From Pantoea sp. alder81 (lineage in GTDB: Bacteria > Pseudomonadota > Gammaproteobacteria > Enterobacterales > Enterobacteriaceae), in the NCBI RefSeq assembly GCF_020179835.1, contig NZ_JAIUDA010000010.1, positions 62,001 through 126,000 on the forward strand: DNA of 64,000 bases, written 5' to 3'. Shown in pieces: positions 33,890 through 42,729 of the stretch (position 1 is the stretch's first letter; each line of letters begins with the position of its first letter). Position numbers and translations under genes: made by a program. The notes under the pieces are model-generated. The model had not been told where the DNA came from. It worked only from the letters and a program-made list of their open reading frames with translations, and did no database searches.

Positions 33890-34327
33890 TTATTCGTCTT
33901 CTTCGTCACGCAACGGCACAATCAACATATCGATATGTACCGTGTTAATCAGCTGGCGCGCTGATGACATCAGCTTGCTCCAGAAATCCTGGTGATGGCC
34001 ACAGACCACCAAATCCACATCGTATTTCTTAATCGCATCCACCAGCACCTGGCCGAGATCGCCGCTGCCGCTCAGGGTTTCACTGATCGGATAACCGGCG
34101 TTGGTGGAAAGCTCTTTCAGCGCGGTGTGCGTCTCTTCAGAAATGCGTTTCTGCATATCGCCCAGATTGACGTCAATCAGCCCGGTGTAAAGGTCTGAGT
34201 AATTCACATCAACGTGGATCAGCGAGATTTTTGCATCGTAAGGGCGGGCCAGTGAAACGGCTTTATCAACCAACAACTGGCTTTCCGGGGAAAGGTCTAC
34301 GGCAATCAGGATGTGTTTATAGGCCAT
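33890..34327 (-). CDS. uspA: Universal stress protein A
   Basis: A 145-residue UspA (E. coli 144). Family core MAYKHILIAVDLSPESQLLV, LVVCGHHQDFWSKLMSSARQ and the closing DMLIVPLRD. It is induced in growth arrest and stress and may be phosphorylated. ATG 34327 follows AAGGAGTTTTATC. Divergent from uspB, as in E. coli. Confidence 0.97.
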   Translation of the reverse strand: MAYKHILIAVDLSPESQLLVDKAVSLARPYDAKISLIHVDVNYSDLYTGLIDVNLGDMQKRISEETHTALKELSTNAGYPISETLSGSGDLGQVLVDAIKKYDVDLVVCGHHQDFWSKLMSSARQLINTVHIDMLIVPLRDEEDE

Positions 34328-34747
34328 GATAAAACTCCTTCTCAAGATTCTGGGGGCAACCCGTTGTTTGCCTTCACGGCAGGCGTTGTCCTTTGCGCAC
34401 AATGGCGATGAAGCGCCGCCAGCCATAATTTATGCCATCAGGCGTATGTTGTTATGCTTTGAGTATAGCCAGAGTTGTTAACAAATGCTGCAATCCACGG
34501 CTCGCTTGTGAGGAAGATCAAGCGCTATCGCGATTTTCACTCGCGGTGAACGAAAATCATCGCTGGAAAAAAATTGAACAGATCTCCTACACTGAAAATG
34601 AGTGCCACTGCCGTCTGGGTGACGCGCTCGGGTTCGCATAACAACAATGCAATTCGATTCATCTGTGGCTGGTTAATTTCCCGTGGGGCGTCAGCAGCAT
34701 TTCCCCGCTGCCTTCGACGTCATTACGGCTCCAGCTGGGAGGGGAAC
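34328..34747. other. uspA-uspB divergent control region
   Basis: A 420-base gap between the two divergent stress genes with no credible ORF. It must hold both promoters; in E. coli uspA uses sigma-70 and uspB is RpoS-dependent. No motif here is strong enough to name individually. Confidence 0.6.
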
Positions 34748-35083
34748 ATGATCAGCACTATCGCGCTTTTTTGGGCTCTGTGTGTGGTTTGTCTGGTGAA
34801 TATGGCGCGCTACTTCTCTTCTTTACGCTCGCTATTGGCTGTGCTGCGCGGATGCGATCCGCTGTTGTATCAATATGTGGATGGGGCGGGTTTCTTCACG
34901 TCTCATGGTCAGCCGAGCAAGCAGGTGCGGCTGGTGCGTTATATCTGGGATAAACGCTATCGCGATCACCACGACGACGAATTTATTCGCCGCTGCGAAC
35001 GCGTGCGCAGGCAGTTTGTCCTGACCAGCGGTCTGTGTTTTGTGGTGGTGGTGAGCCTGATTGGTCTGGCGATTTGGCATTAA
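34748..35083 (+). CDS. uspB: Universal stress protein B
   Basis: A 111-residue inner-membrane protein with helices near both ends (residues 1-18 and 90-110), and the conserved middle CDPLLYQYVDGAGFFTSHGQ then RLVRYIWDKRY. ATG 34748 follows GGGAGGGGAAC. UspB is needed for ethanol resistance in stationary phase in E. coli. Confidence 0.96.
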   Translation: MISTIALFWALCVVCLVNMARYFSSLRSLLAVLRGCDPLLYQYVDGAGFFTSHGQPSKQVRLVRYIWDKRYRDHHDDEFIRRCERVRRQFVLTSGLCFVVVVSLIGLAIWH

Positions 35084-35100
35084 TCAGCGGCAATAAAAAA

Positions 35101-35125
35101 GGGCGACCTGTGTGAACAGTCGCCC
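35101..35125. terminator. Terminator between uspB and pitA
   Basis: GGGCGAC (35101-35107) / GTCGCCC (35119-35125), preceded by AAAAAA and followed by TCTTGTTT, so it can serve both convergent genes. Confidence 0.8.
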
Positions 35126-35145
35126 TCTTGTTTGCTGATAGCGGC

Positions 35146-36645
35146 CTAGATAATTTTCAGCGCGATCCAGTAGAGCGAACCTGACAGCACAATACACACC
35201 GGCAGGGTGAACACCCACGCCATGGCGATATTTTTAATGGTGCGGCTCTGCAAGCCACCGCCATCTACCAGCATGGTACCGGCAACGGACGATGACAGGA
35301 TATGCGTGGTGGAAACCGGCATACCGGTATAACTGGCAACCCCAATCGACACCGCAGCGGTCACCTGTGCTGACATACCCTGCGCGTAAGTCATGCCTTT
35401 CTTACCGATTTTCTCGCCGATGGTGGTCGCCACACGACGCCAGCCAATCATGGTACCGATGCCCAGAGCTAACGCCACGGCCATGATGATCCAGATTGGT
35501 GCATATTCCACGGTGCCCAGCAGATCGCCCTTCAGCTTGTTGAGGAAGCGCTTATCATCCGGAGTGGTCTCTGGCAGTTTCGCGGCTTTATCGGCGGTGT
35601 CCGAGACGCACATTAGCAGGCGACGCATCTGGCTGCGCTGATCAACTGTCAGTTGGTCATAGCTGTTCAGATTAGTCAGCAGCACCTGCGCACGGTCAAT
35701 GGCTTGCAGCGCGCGACTGCTGTCGCAATGGAACTCATGCGGACCGCCCACGGCTTCTTCCGGTGAAGGCACAGCAGGCGGTGCCATCTGGATGATATGC
35801 GTGAGTGAATCGCTGTGTTGCTGATAATACTGTTCCAGATGATTGACCGCATCGCGAGTACGCGTGATGTCATAACCTGAGGCATTCATGTTGACCACGA
35901 AACCAGCAGGTGCCACACCAATCAGTACTAACATAATCAGGCCAATGCCTTTCTGACCGTCGTTCGCACCGTGGGAGTAGCTCACGCCAATCGCTGAAAC
36001 GATCAAGGCAATACGCGTCCAGAACGGTGGCTTCTTTTTGCCATCGATCTTTTCACGGTCAGCCGGCGTCATATGGATGCGCGAACGTTTAGGGGTTCCA
36101 CTCCAGTAACGACGCAGGATGAAAATCAGCGAACCCGCAATCACCAGGCCAACAATCGGCGACAGAATCAGTGACAGGAAAATATTGATCACTTTCGGCA
36201 GGTTGAGCGCATCAACCACCGAGGTGCCGGTCATCAGCGCATTGGTGAGACCAATACCGATAATGGCGCCAATCAGGGTGTGGGAACTGGATGCCGGCAA
36301 ACCCAGATACCAGGTGCCGAGGTTCCAGATGATGGCCGCCAGCAACATGGAGAACACCATGGCGAGGCCGTGCGCGGAACCCACATTCAGCAGTAAATCG
36401 GTTGGCAGCATATGCACGATGGCATAAGCCACGCTTAAGCCGCCCAGCAAAACGCCTAAGAAGTTGAAAACACCCGCCATCACAACCGCCAATTGCGCCC
36501 GCATCGCACGGGTATAGATGACGGTAGCGACTGCGTTAGCAGTGTCGTGGAAACCGTTGATTGCCTCATAGAACAATACGAACAGCAGAGCTATTACCAA
36601 AAACAGGCCGGTACTGAGGTCAAGACCAGCGAACAGATGTAGCAT
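35146..36645 (-). CDS. pitA: Low-affinity inorganic phosphate transporter
   Basis: A 499-residue polytopic protein, exactly the E. coli PitA length. Repeated PiT signatures: GFHDTANAVATVIYTRA in the N-half and VSYSHGANDGQKGIGLIM / YTGMPVSTTHILSSSVAG later. Imports phosphate as a metal-phosphate complex with H+. The start MLHLFAGLDLSTG at 36645 is chosen by homology; it has no clear Shine-Dalgarno. Confidence 0.96.
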   Translation of the reverse strand: MLHLFAGLDLSTGLFLVIALLFVLFYEAINGFHDTANAVATVIYTRAMRAQLAVVMAGVFNFLGVLLGGLSVAYAIVHMLPTDLLLNVGSAHGLAMVFSMLLAAIIWNLGTWYLGLPASSSHTLIGAIIGIGLTNALMTGTSVVDALNLPKVINIFLSLILSPIVGLVIAGSLIFILRRYWSGTPKRSRIHMTPADREKIDGKKKPPFWTRIALIVSAIGVSYSHGANDGQKGIGLIMLVLIGVAPAGFVVNMNASGYDITRTRDAVNHLEQYYQQHSDSLTHIIQMAPPAVPSPEEAVGGPHEFHCDSSRALQAIDRAQVLLTNLNSYDQLTVDQRSQMRRLLMCVSDTADKAAKLPETTPDDKRFLNKLKGDLLGTVEYAPIWIIMAVALALGIGTMIGWRRVATTIGEKIGKKGMTYAQGMSAQVTAAVSIGVASYTGMPVSTTHILSSSVAGTMLVDGGGLQSRTIKNIAMAWVFTLPVCIVLSGSLYWIALKII

Positions 36646-36888
36646 AAACGTTACGCCATTTTTTGGAGGACATGAACGCGGCGCATTATCTGCGACAACC
36701 CGCATGATGTGAAAGGAAAATATAGTCCTTTTTTGACTTAAATTTGCCATTTAAGCGCTGCGATTGGGTAAAAAGGCTGAAAAATAAGCGAGTTACAATA
36801 TGACATATTTACGGCATTTTTTTGACGCTGGCGCGAAATGCCGCAGATCTCTACAATCACCGCCTTTCAATTGAGTGGATTAAGCGCA

Positions 36889-38073
36889 GTGGACAAGTTT
36901 GACGTTATCGTAATAGGTGCAGGCGCTGCCGGCATGTTCTGTGCAGCGCAGGCAGGGCAACTGGGCCGCCGCGTGCTGCTGCTGGATAACGGCAAAAAGG
37001 CAGGGCGTAAAATCCTGATGTCTGGCGGCGGTCGCTGTAACTTCACCAATATGTACACCGAACCGGCGGCGTACCTCTCGCACAACCCGCACTTCAGTAA
37101 ATCGGCGCTGGCGCGTTACACCCAGTGGGACTTCATCGATCTGGTGAATCGCCACAAGATTGCCTATCACGAGAAAACCCTCGGTCAGCTGTTCTGCGAT
37201 GACTCGGCGCAGCAGATTGTTGATCTGCTATTAAAAGAGTGCGAAGACGGGCAGGTCACGGTGCGTTTGCGCAGTGAAGTGCTGAGTGTGACGCGTGATG
37301 AAAATGGCTACACGCTGCAGCTGAACGGTTCAGAGGTGCAGGCAGAGAAGCTGGTGATCGCCAGCGGTGGCTTATCAATGCCGGGCCTGGGGGCGACACC
37401 GTTTGGCTATAAAGTGGCTGAGCAGTTTGGTTTGAAAGTCTTCCCGACGCGGGCTGCGCTGGTGCCATTCACTTTGCATAAGCCGCTGCTGGAGCAGTTA
37501 AACACGCTGTCGGGTGTGGCACTGCCCACCACCATCACCGCGCAGGATGGTATGCTGTTTAAAGAAGCGATGCTGTTTACCCATCGCGGCTTGTCGGGCC
37601 CGGCGGTTCTGCAAATCTCCAGCTACTGGCAGCCGGGGGAATTTGTCACCATCAACCTGTCGCCGGAAACCTCGCTGGAAGATTTCATCAATGTGCAGCG
37701 CGAGGCGCATCCGAATCTCAGCCTGAAAAATAGTCTGGCGAAAATCCTGCCAAAGCGTCTGGTGGAAGTGTTGCAGGAGTTGAAGCAGATTCCGGATGTG
37801 ACGCTGAAGCAGCTTAACAGCAAGCAGCAGGCCGAGTTGGTCACCACGTTGCATCAGTGGCGCGTGCAGCCGAATGGCACCGAAGGGTATCGCACTGCCG
37901 AAGTGACGATGGGCGGCGTCGATACTACCCAGCTCTCCTCCAAAACCATGGAAGCGCGTGACGTGCCCGGTTTGTACTTTATTGGCGAAGTAGTGGATGT
38001 CACCGGCTGGCTCGGCGGATATAACTTCCAGTGGGCATGGAGCTCAGCCTGGGCGTGCGCGCAGGCGCTGTGA
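36889..38073 (+). CDS. yhiN: NAD(P)/FAD-dependent oxidoreductase YhiN (HI0933 family)
   Basis: A 394-residue flavoprotein of the HI0933 family (E. coli YhiN 400). FAD motif DVIVIGAGAAGMFCA, GKKAGRKILMSGGGRCNFTN, and the C-terminal GLYFIGEVVDVTGWLGGYNF. GTG 36889 (VDKFDVIVIG) is preferred by alignment to E. coli; the ATG at 36838 has no ribosome site. Function of the family is not well defined. Divergent from pitA as in E. coli. Confidence 0.92.
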   Translation: MDKFDVIVIGAGAAGMFCAAQAGQLGRRVLLLDNGKKAGRKILMSGGGRCNFTNMYTEPAAYLSHNPHFSKSALARYTQWDFIDLVNRHKIAYHEKTLGQLFCDDSAQQIVDLLLKECEDGQVTVRLRSEVLSVTRDENGYTLQLNGSEVQAEKLVIASGGLSMPGLGATPFGYKVAEQFGLKVFPTRAALVPFTLHKPLLEQLNTLSGVALPTTITAQDGMLFKEAMLFTHRGLSGPAVLQISSYWQPGEFVTINLSPETSLEDFINVQREAHPNLSLKNSLAKILPKRLVEVLQELKQIPDVTLKQLNSKQQAELVTTLHQWRVQPNGTEGYRTAEVTMGGVDTTQLSSKTMEARDVPGLYFIGEVVDVTGWLGGYNFQWAWSSAWACAQAL

Positions 38074-38081
38074 GTTATCAC

Positions 38082-38297
38082 GTCGCCATCAATGGCGACG
38101 CTACAGGGTTAATGCGCGGGTCAGCGTAATGGCGACGCTACAGGGTTAATGCGCGGGTCAGCGTAATGGCGACGCTACAGGGTTAATGCGCGGGTCAGCG
38201 TAATGGCGACGCTACAAGGCTAATGCGTAGATTGGCGTAATGGCGACGCGACAACCCAAATGCGCGGATTTTCGTAGGGTGCGCATTCATGCGCACC
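38082..38297. repeat. REP-like palindromes with a five-unit 37-bp tandem array
   Basis: A complete palindrome GTCGCCAT-CA-ATGGCGAC plus GCTAC (38082-38104) is followed by direct repeats starting at 38091, 38128, 38165, 38202 and 38239, each 37 bp and beginning AATGGCGACG; the first four are nearly identical and the fifth is degenerate. The block ends with a plus-oriented GTAGGGTGCGCAT-TC-ATGCGCACC (38274-38297). It lies between convergent yhiN and a glycosyltransferase gene. Confidence 0.85.
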
Positions 38298-38302
38298 TGG
38301 TA

Positions 38303-39295
38303 TTATTGAGCGGCTTTGCCCGCTAACGCTGCTGCGGGTGTCAGGGTTTTCGACTGGTCGTGCAGCAACACTTGCCCCAGCAGGCTATCGCTGTTCACCA
38401 CACCATATTTAAGATGCGTCACGATATATTTGCGGTCAAAGCTGGTGAGTTTATACACCGGCGGCAAAACCTCCGGTAAAGCATCCACCATCAGCATGCG
38501 GCTCAATTTCACCGGACGCCAGCCGCTCAGGGTTTGATACAACAACGCACCGGCTTCCGCTCTGCGTAAGTAGAAGTTGTAGTGATTCTCTTCCCGCAGC
38601 GCCTGCTGCTGAGCGATATACACCACCAGATAGTCCGGCGTTTTGATGCCCTGCAAAATCGTGTCGTAGTTCGGCAACGCCAGCAATTGCTGGAAGAAGG
38701 CTTCTGAGCCTAACTCGACAATCGGGCGGAAGCAGTGCAGCCATCGACCGATAAAGGCATTGTTTTTCGGCGCGGCAAGAAACCAGGATTCAATCACCGG
38801 ATAGGCGCGATCGCGGGTGGATTCATCGCGATAAAAGGCGATCAGGTCGTAACCGTCATCCGAATTTACCGCCAGCAACTCATCAAGGGTGCAGTTAAGG
38901 ATGATGGTGGCATCCATCCAGATCCCACCATAGCGATGCAGCAACTCCAGACGAATAACATCGCTTTTATGCGAAGCCCGCATCCCCGCGTGAACAAATT
39001 TCAGGTCTGGCAAATATTCGTGCAGATTGAGATTGTTGATCACCGTCAGCGCATAGCCAGGATTTTCACGGGCAATTTTATCGACAAAAATCTGGACTTC
39101 AGCCGGGAGCTTTTCACTTTCCCAGTACATCCAAATTTGTCGCGGAATTGGCGCAGGCGGATTAGCGCGAGCCTGCAGGTTAATATCCTGCTCGGCCAAG
39201 GCGTGATAGGCGGGAAGGCGCTTGCGTGTGGTCAGCTTTTTTTCCGCCAGCAACGCCAGTGAAATCAAATGCATTTTAAGTATATGGTCAGACAT
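38303..39295 (-). CDS. GT32-like glycosyltransferase (capsular polysaccharide synthesis type)
   Basis: A 330-residue protein with the DXD-type sugar transferase core: PRQIWMYWESEKLP near 51, then HKSDVIRLELLHRYGGIWMD near 108-127 that carries the Asp-x-Asp-like site (YGG-x-WMDAT), and WFLAAPKNNAFIGRWL. It should transfer a sugar to a surface glycan or capsule. ATG 39295 follows AGGAATGACC. It is isolated from any polysaccharide cluster, being between yhiN and an unknown gene, so its product is unknown. Confidence 0.85.
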   Translation of the reverse strand: MSDHILKMHLISLALLAEKKLTTRKRLPAYHALAEQDINLQARANPPAPIPRQIWMYWESEKLPAEVQIFVDKIARENPGYALTVINNLNLHEYLPDLKFVHAGMRASHKSDVIRLELLHRYGGIWMDATIILNCTLDELLAVNSDDGYDLIAFYRDESTRDRAYPVIESWFLAAPKNNAFIGRWLHCFRPIVELGSEAFFQQLLALPNYDTILQGIKTPDYLVVYIAQQQALREENHYNFYLRRAEAGALLYQTLSGWRPVKLSRMLMVDALPEVLPPVYKLTSFDRKYIVTHLKYGVVNSDSLLGQVLLHDQSKTLTPAAALAGKAAQ

Positions 39296-39578
39296 GGTCA
39301 TTCCTGTAACCCGGTCGGCCGCTATCCCAGCTTTTGCCACTTTCAGGCGAAAAACTGGCCCTGTGACAGCGGGCACGATGAAGCGCTAATGGCGCGAAAA
39401 GTGCCTCAAAATTAACAAACAGCGCCGGACTGCTCAATAAATAAACGCTGAAAGCGTCACTTTAAGAGAATACGCAGGCGGCGTTTGCCAGGCGTGCCGT
39501 TGAAGCGGGTGTTTAAGGGCTGTTGACCGGCGAATCTGTTAAGATCGCCGCGTTTTTTTCTAACCGGCCCATGATTCT

Positions 39579-39926
39579 ATGTTCAAACTTAAATTCCTTC
39601 TGCCCGTGCTTATCGTCATCAGCGCGGCTGTCTGGTGGCTGATGCCACACTATAGCGATGAAGACAAAGGCTATTACATCGCCATGTTCTGCACCCTGAC
39701 GCATGACGGGCGCGATAACTCACCACAAGCGATGCAGCAGATCATTGAAGGCAGTAATTCCGATTACGCGTTGCAGAAAATCCATTTCCAGTCGGGGCTG
39801 GCAGAACATCTGCAAACAGTGTGGCAGGATTTGACAGTGGAGCAGCAGCAGCAGGCGCGGCAGGAAGCGCTTTCCTGCCGCAAGGTGATGTCGGAAAAGT
39901 TATTACCGGGTAAAGCGGTGCAGTGA
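39579..39926 (+). CDS. Small membrane-anchored protein of unknown function (115 aa)
   Basis: A 115-residue protein with an N-terminal hydrophobic segment (FLLPVLIVISAAVWWLM, residues 6-22), then a soluble helical part with two cysteines (AMFCTLTHDG and ALSCRKVMSE). It resembles the exported protein at 14424-14771 in total length and in the cysteine/WxxL/C pattern, so the two may be distant paralogues. It ends exactly where the convergent isochorismatase-like gene begins to be read. No family recognised. Confidence 0.72.
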   Translation: MFKLKFLLPVLIVISAAVWWLMPHYSDEDKGYYIAMFCTLTHDGRDNSPQAMQQIIEGSNSDYALQKIHFQSGLAEHLQTVWQDLTVEQQQQARQEALSCRKVMSEKLLPGKAVQ

Positions 39927-40622
39927 TTAACGCAGCGGCAGCGCTAATACCGCGTCGGTGGTTTTGATCTCAGCAAACACATCGGCAACGCCTGCTAATG
40001 CGCTCTGCTGCAGCACCTTGTGATCGACCACCTTGTTATCCCAGGTCGCCAGATCGCGCGTCGCGGTGGCATCTTCCGGAATGATCACCGCATAGCCGAG
40101 AGGCACGGCATCACGCGCGGTGGATGACACGCACATGTGAGTCATCAGGCCAGTGACAATCAGCTGTTTAATGCCGAGCGCATCCAGCTGCTGTTGCAGG
40201 TCAGTGCCGACGAAGGAGCTGGGGGTGGCTTTGGTAATCACCCGGTCATTCTTACCCGGTTGTAAATCCTTGTGGAAATCGGCAAAGCGGCTGCCTTTAG
40301 CGAACAGCGGACCATCTGCCGCGCCAAGATGCTGTACAAAGAAGACGGGCATCCCATTTTTGTGGGCATGTTCCACAATACGTTTACTGTTTTGCAGGGC
40401 TTGCATACCATCTGGGATCGGCATCTTGCCGCCTGGAAAGTATTCATTCTGAATATCAATGACGATGACCGCCGTTTGTTTGGCCGTGAGTTGCGTTGTC
40501 GCGGTGGCACCGCTGAGCGTGCGAATCGTTGGTGCCTGACCGGCCTGACGGTCTTCCGCAAATGCATTGCCGGAAATGGCCATAGCCAGTGCTAAGGTTC
40601 CTGAAGCAATCATGTTTTTCAT
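39927..40622 (-). CDS. Periplasmic isochorismatase-like cysteine hydrolase
   Basis: A 231-residue enzyme with a Sec signal peptide (MKNMIASGTLALAMAISGNAFA). The catalytic triad of the fold is present: Asp56 (VIVIDIQNEY), Lys in RVITKATPSSF and Cys in GLMTHMCVSSTARDA. Related cytoplasmic enzymes hydrolyse amides such as nicotinamide or N-carbamoyl compounds; export to the periplasm is unusual. ATG 40622 follows AAAGGATTATCATCG. Divergent from a GlxA-type regulator (99 bases apart), which likely controls it. Confidence 0.86.
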   Translation of the reverse strand: MKNMIASGTLALAMAISGNAFAEDRQAGQAPTIRTLSGATATTQLTAKQTAVIVIDIQNEYFPGGKMPIPDGMQALQNSKRIVEHAHKNGMPVFFVQHLGAADGPLFAKGSRFADFHKDLQPGKNDRVITKATPSSFVGTDLQQQLDALGIKQLIVTGLMTHMCVSSTARDAVPLGYAVIIPEDATATRDLATWDNKVVDHKVLQQSALAGVADVFAEIKTTDAVLALPLR

Positions 40623-40721
40623 CGATGATAATCCTTTGTCAGTGAGCGAATGCCAGAGGTCAGGCTGACCTCCGATACTCAGCAGTATGGCGATTTGACC
40701 GACAGTGAAGGAGTACGGCTG

Positions 40722-41723
40722 ATGACAAAAAACGTTCACTTTGCGCCAAAAACCGCGCATGCCCATGCCCCGATTAAAGTGGGTGTGGTGGTGTTTGACG
40801 ACATCATTCCGTTTCACCTGTCAGTGCCCTGCGCGGTGTTCGAAAAAGCAGAAAATGACGATGGTACGCCGTTTTATCAGTTACTGATCTGCGCCACCCA
40901 TCCCGGCCCGCTGAAAACCAACAGCGGCTTTTCCATTGTGGCGGAACATGGACTGGAGCAACTGGCACAGGCCGATATGGTGGTGGTGCCAAGCTGGAGC
41001 GATCCCGCGGTGGCTCCGCCTGCAGCGCTGATAGTGGCCCTGCAGCAAGCTGCACAGCGCGGTGCACAGATTGTGGGCTTGTGTCTGGGCGCCTTTGTGC
41101 TGGGAGCGGCTGGCTTGCTGCAACAGCAGCGCGCCACCACGCACTGGCGCTGGATGAGCGATTTTGAACGTCTCTATCCTGATGTAACGATTGATCGCGA
41201 CGTGCTGTATATCGATGAAGGGCAAATTGTGACCTCGGCAGGCACTGCGGCGAGCATTGATTGCTGCCTGCATCTGGTACGTGAGCAGTGCGGGGTGGAT
41301 GTCGCCAACAGTGTGGCGCGCATGCTGGTGGTGCCGCCACATCGGCAGGGTGGCCAGGCGCAATATATCGAGCAGCCGGTGTATCACTCGGCGGGTAACG
41401 ATCGCTTTATGTCGGCACTGAGTTGGGCAACGGAAAACTTGCAGCAGGCACTGACGCTGGAGCAGCTAGCCGAAAGGGCGCTGATGAGTCGTCGTAGCTT
41501 TACACGCCGTTTTAATCAGACCACCGGCAGTTGTTTCAGTGATTGGTTAGTCAATCAGCGCCTGGCGCTGGCGCAGCGATTTTTAGAAAAAACCGATCAG
41601 CCGATTGAACTGATCGCTGAAAAAGCCGGATTCTCTTCGCCGTTAATGTTAAGACGACATTTTAAAAAGAATTTGAATACTTCTCCGTTACAGTATCGGA
41701 AAACTTTTCGTGGTCGGATTTGA
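40722..41723 (+). CDS. GlxA-like transcriptional regulator (DJ-1/PfpI plus AraC)
   Basis: A 333-residue regulator. N-terminal DJ-1/PfpI-like domain (VGVVVFDDIIPFHLSVPCAV; the nucleophile-elbow sequence is VGLCLGAFVLGAAGLL, with Cys) and a C-terminal AraC HTH pair (LTLEQLAERALMSRRSFTRR and ELIAEKAGFSSPLMLRRHFK). ATG 40722 follows GAAGGAG. It shares a 99-base divergent promoter region with the isochorismatase-like gene and is therefore its likely regulator. Similar to FtrA-type regulators. Confidence 0.88.
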   Translation: MTKNVHFAPKTAHAHAPIKVGVVVFDDIIPFHLSVPCAVFEKAENDDGTPFYQLLICATHPGPLKTNSGFSIVAEHGLEQLAQADMVVVPSWSDPAVAPPAALIVALQQAAQRGAQIVGLCLGAFVLGAAGLLQQQRATTHWRWMSDFERLYPDVTIDRDVLYIDEGQIVTSAGTAASIDCCLHLVREQCGVDVANSVARMLVVPPHRQGGQAQYIEQPVYHSAGNDRFMSALSWATENLQQALTLEQLAERALMSRRSFTRRFNQTTGSCFSDWLVNQRLALAQRFLEKTDQPIELIAEKAGFSSPLMLRRHFKKNLNTSPLQYRKTFRGRI

Positions 41724-41850
41724 AGTAATGGTCGTTAAATCAATCCATTAATAAAATGCAGTGAGAATATAACGGATCCTATAATCCACTGAATTGATTT
41801 TGGCAGGTTGCCTGATGATGTGCATATTTTTGCATAAATGATGGCTAATC

Positions 41851-41884
41851 TTATCAACGGATGGTGAACCATCCGTTGTGATAA
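41851..41884. terminator. Hairpin between convergent AraC-type genes
   Basis: AACGGATGG (41856-41864) / CCATCCGTT (41869-41877), extendable by TTATC/GATAA beyond a small bulge. No long U-tract. It separates the GlxA-like and AraC genes; the remainder of 41724-41917 is AT-rich and empty. Confidence 0.55.
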
Positions 41885-41917
41885 ATATAGCGTGAAGAAA
41901 AATAGTTACGCGGTTTA

Positions 41918-42406
41918 TTAACGCATCACACAATCGATGCGCGAGGGGAATTGGCCTGAACGCAGCGTTGGCGTTCTCACCTCTTTCAATTGATCGCTGC
42001 TGTTAAATTCATGCCTTCGGCAAATCACGCACGGGTCAGCGCTCTCTTTCAGTTGCTGCTGGGCTTCACTCCCCAGCTGGCGCTTACGGCAGAAGAGCGG
42101 GGTGCAGCCCATCACTTGCTTAAAGGAGCGAGTGAACGATTGCTGGCTTTCAAAATGGTATTTTACTGCCAGGCCGATGATCGGTGCATTGCTGTATTTC
42201 AGCTCGCTGACACAGCATGCCAGTTTCTTTTTACGGATATAGCGGGCCAGCGTTTCGTTATGATAGCGGGCAAATAATTTCTGCAAATACCATTTGGAAT
42301 AACCAGATTTCACTGCGATATCATCAATACTTAAACGCTGATCCAGGTTGTCCATAATCCATTTGGTCACCGAATCAATAACCCCTTCGTTGTATTTTTG
42401 CGGCAT
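41918..42406 (-). CDS. AraC family regulator, MarA/SoxS-like
   Basis: A 162-residue protein with an N-terminal HTH pair (residues 6-103), SIDDIAVKSGYSKWYLQKLF and then PIIGLAVKYHFESQQSFTRS followed by FKQVMGCTPLFCR, as in MarA/SoxS/RamA/Rob. A C-terminal extension of about 55 residues, with cysteines in DPCVICRRHE, is absent in MarA. Proteins of this type activate efflux and stress genes. Target unknown. Single gene. Confidence 0.87.
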   Translation of the reverse strand: MPQKYNEGVIDSVTKWIMDNLDQRLSIDDIAVKSGYSKWYLQKLFARYHNETLARYIRKKKLACCVSELKYSNAPIIGLAVKYHFESQQSFTRSFKQVMGCTPLFCRKRQLGSEAQQQLKESADPCVICRRHEFNSSDQLKEVRTPTLRSGQFPSRIDCVMR

Positions 42407-42729
42407 CTTTATGATCCTCCATTAACTGGACACAGTGTAAAATAATTAATCTTTCCAATCATCCGATTAACGTAAAGTTTTATAAGGAATTGGCTGTTTT
42501 ATTATTTGTCATCAAGACGGGTCTTGTATTTAGTGAAATTAAAGCCTTTTTTGTTGAGCCGATGTTGAATGTTTGGCGTAATCACGCCCGTTATTTTTAA
42601 CTCAAATTCTCCATCGCTTTGTCGCGCTTAACAGTCTGAGAAAAGCATACCGCTGGCACACCTCATCAATACGCTTTGGTGCATACCGTGCCAGACTGAG
42701 GGCTTTTGCATAGCTCAGGAGAAGTGCGC
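42407..42729. other. Intergenic region without gene
   Basis: A 323-base AT-rich gap that holds the divergent promoters of the AraC gene (minus) and the secreted hydrolase (plus). No ORF, repeat or strong palindrome seen. Confidence 0.5.
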
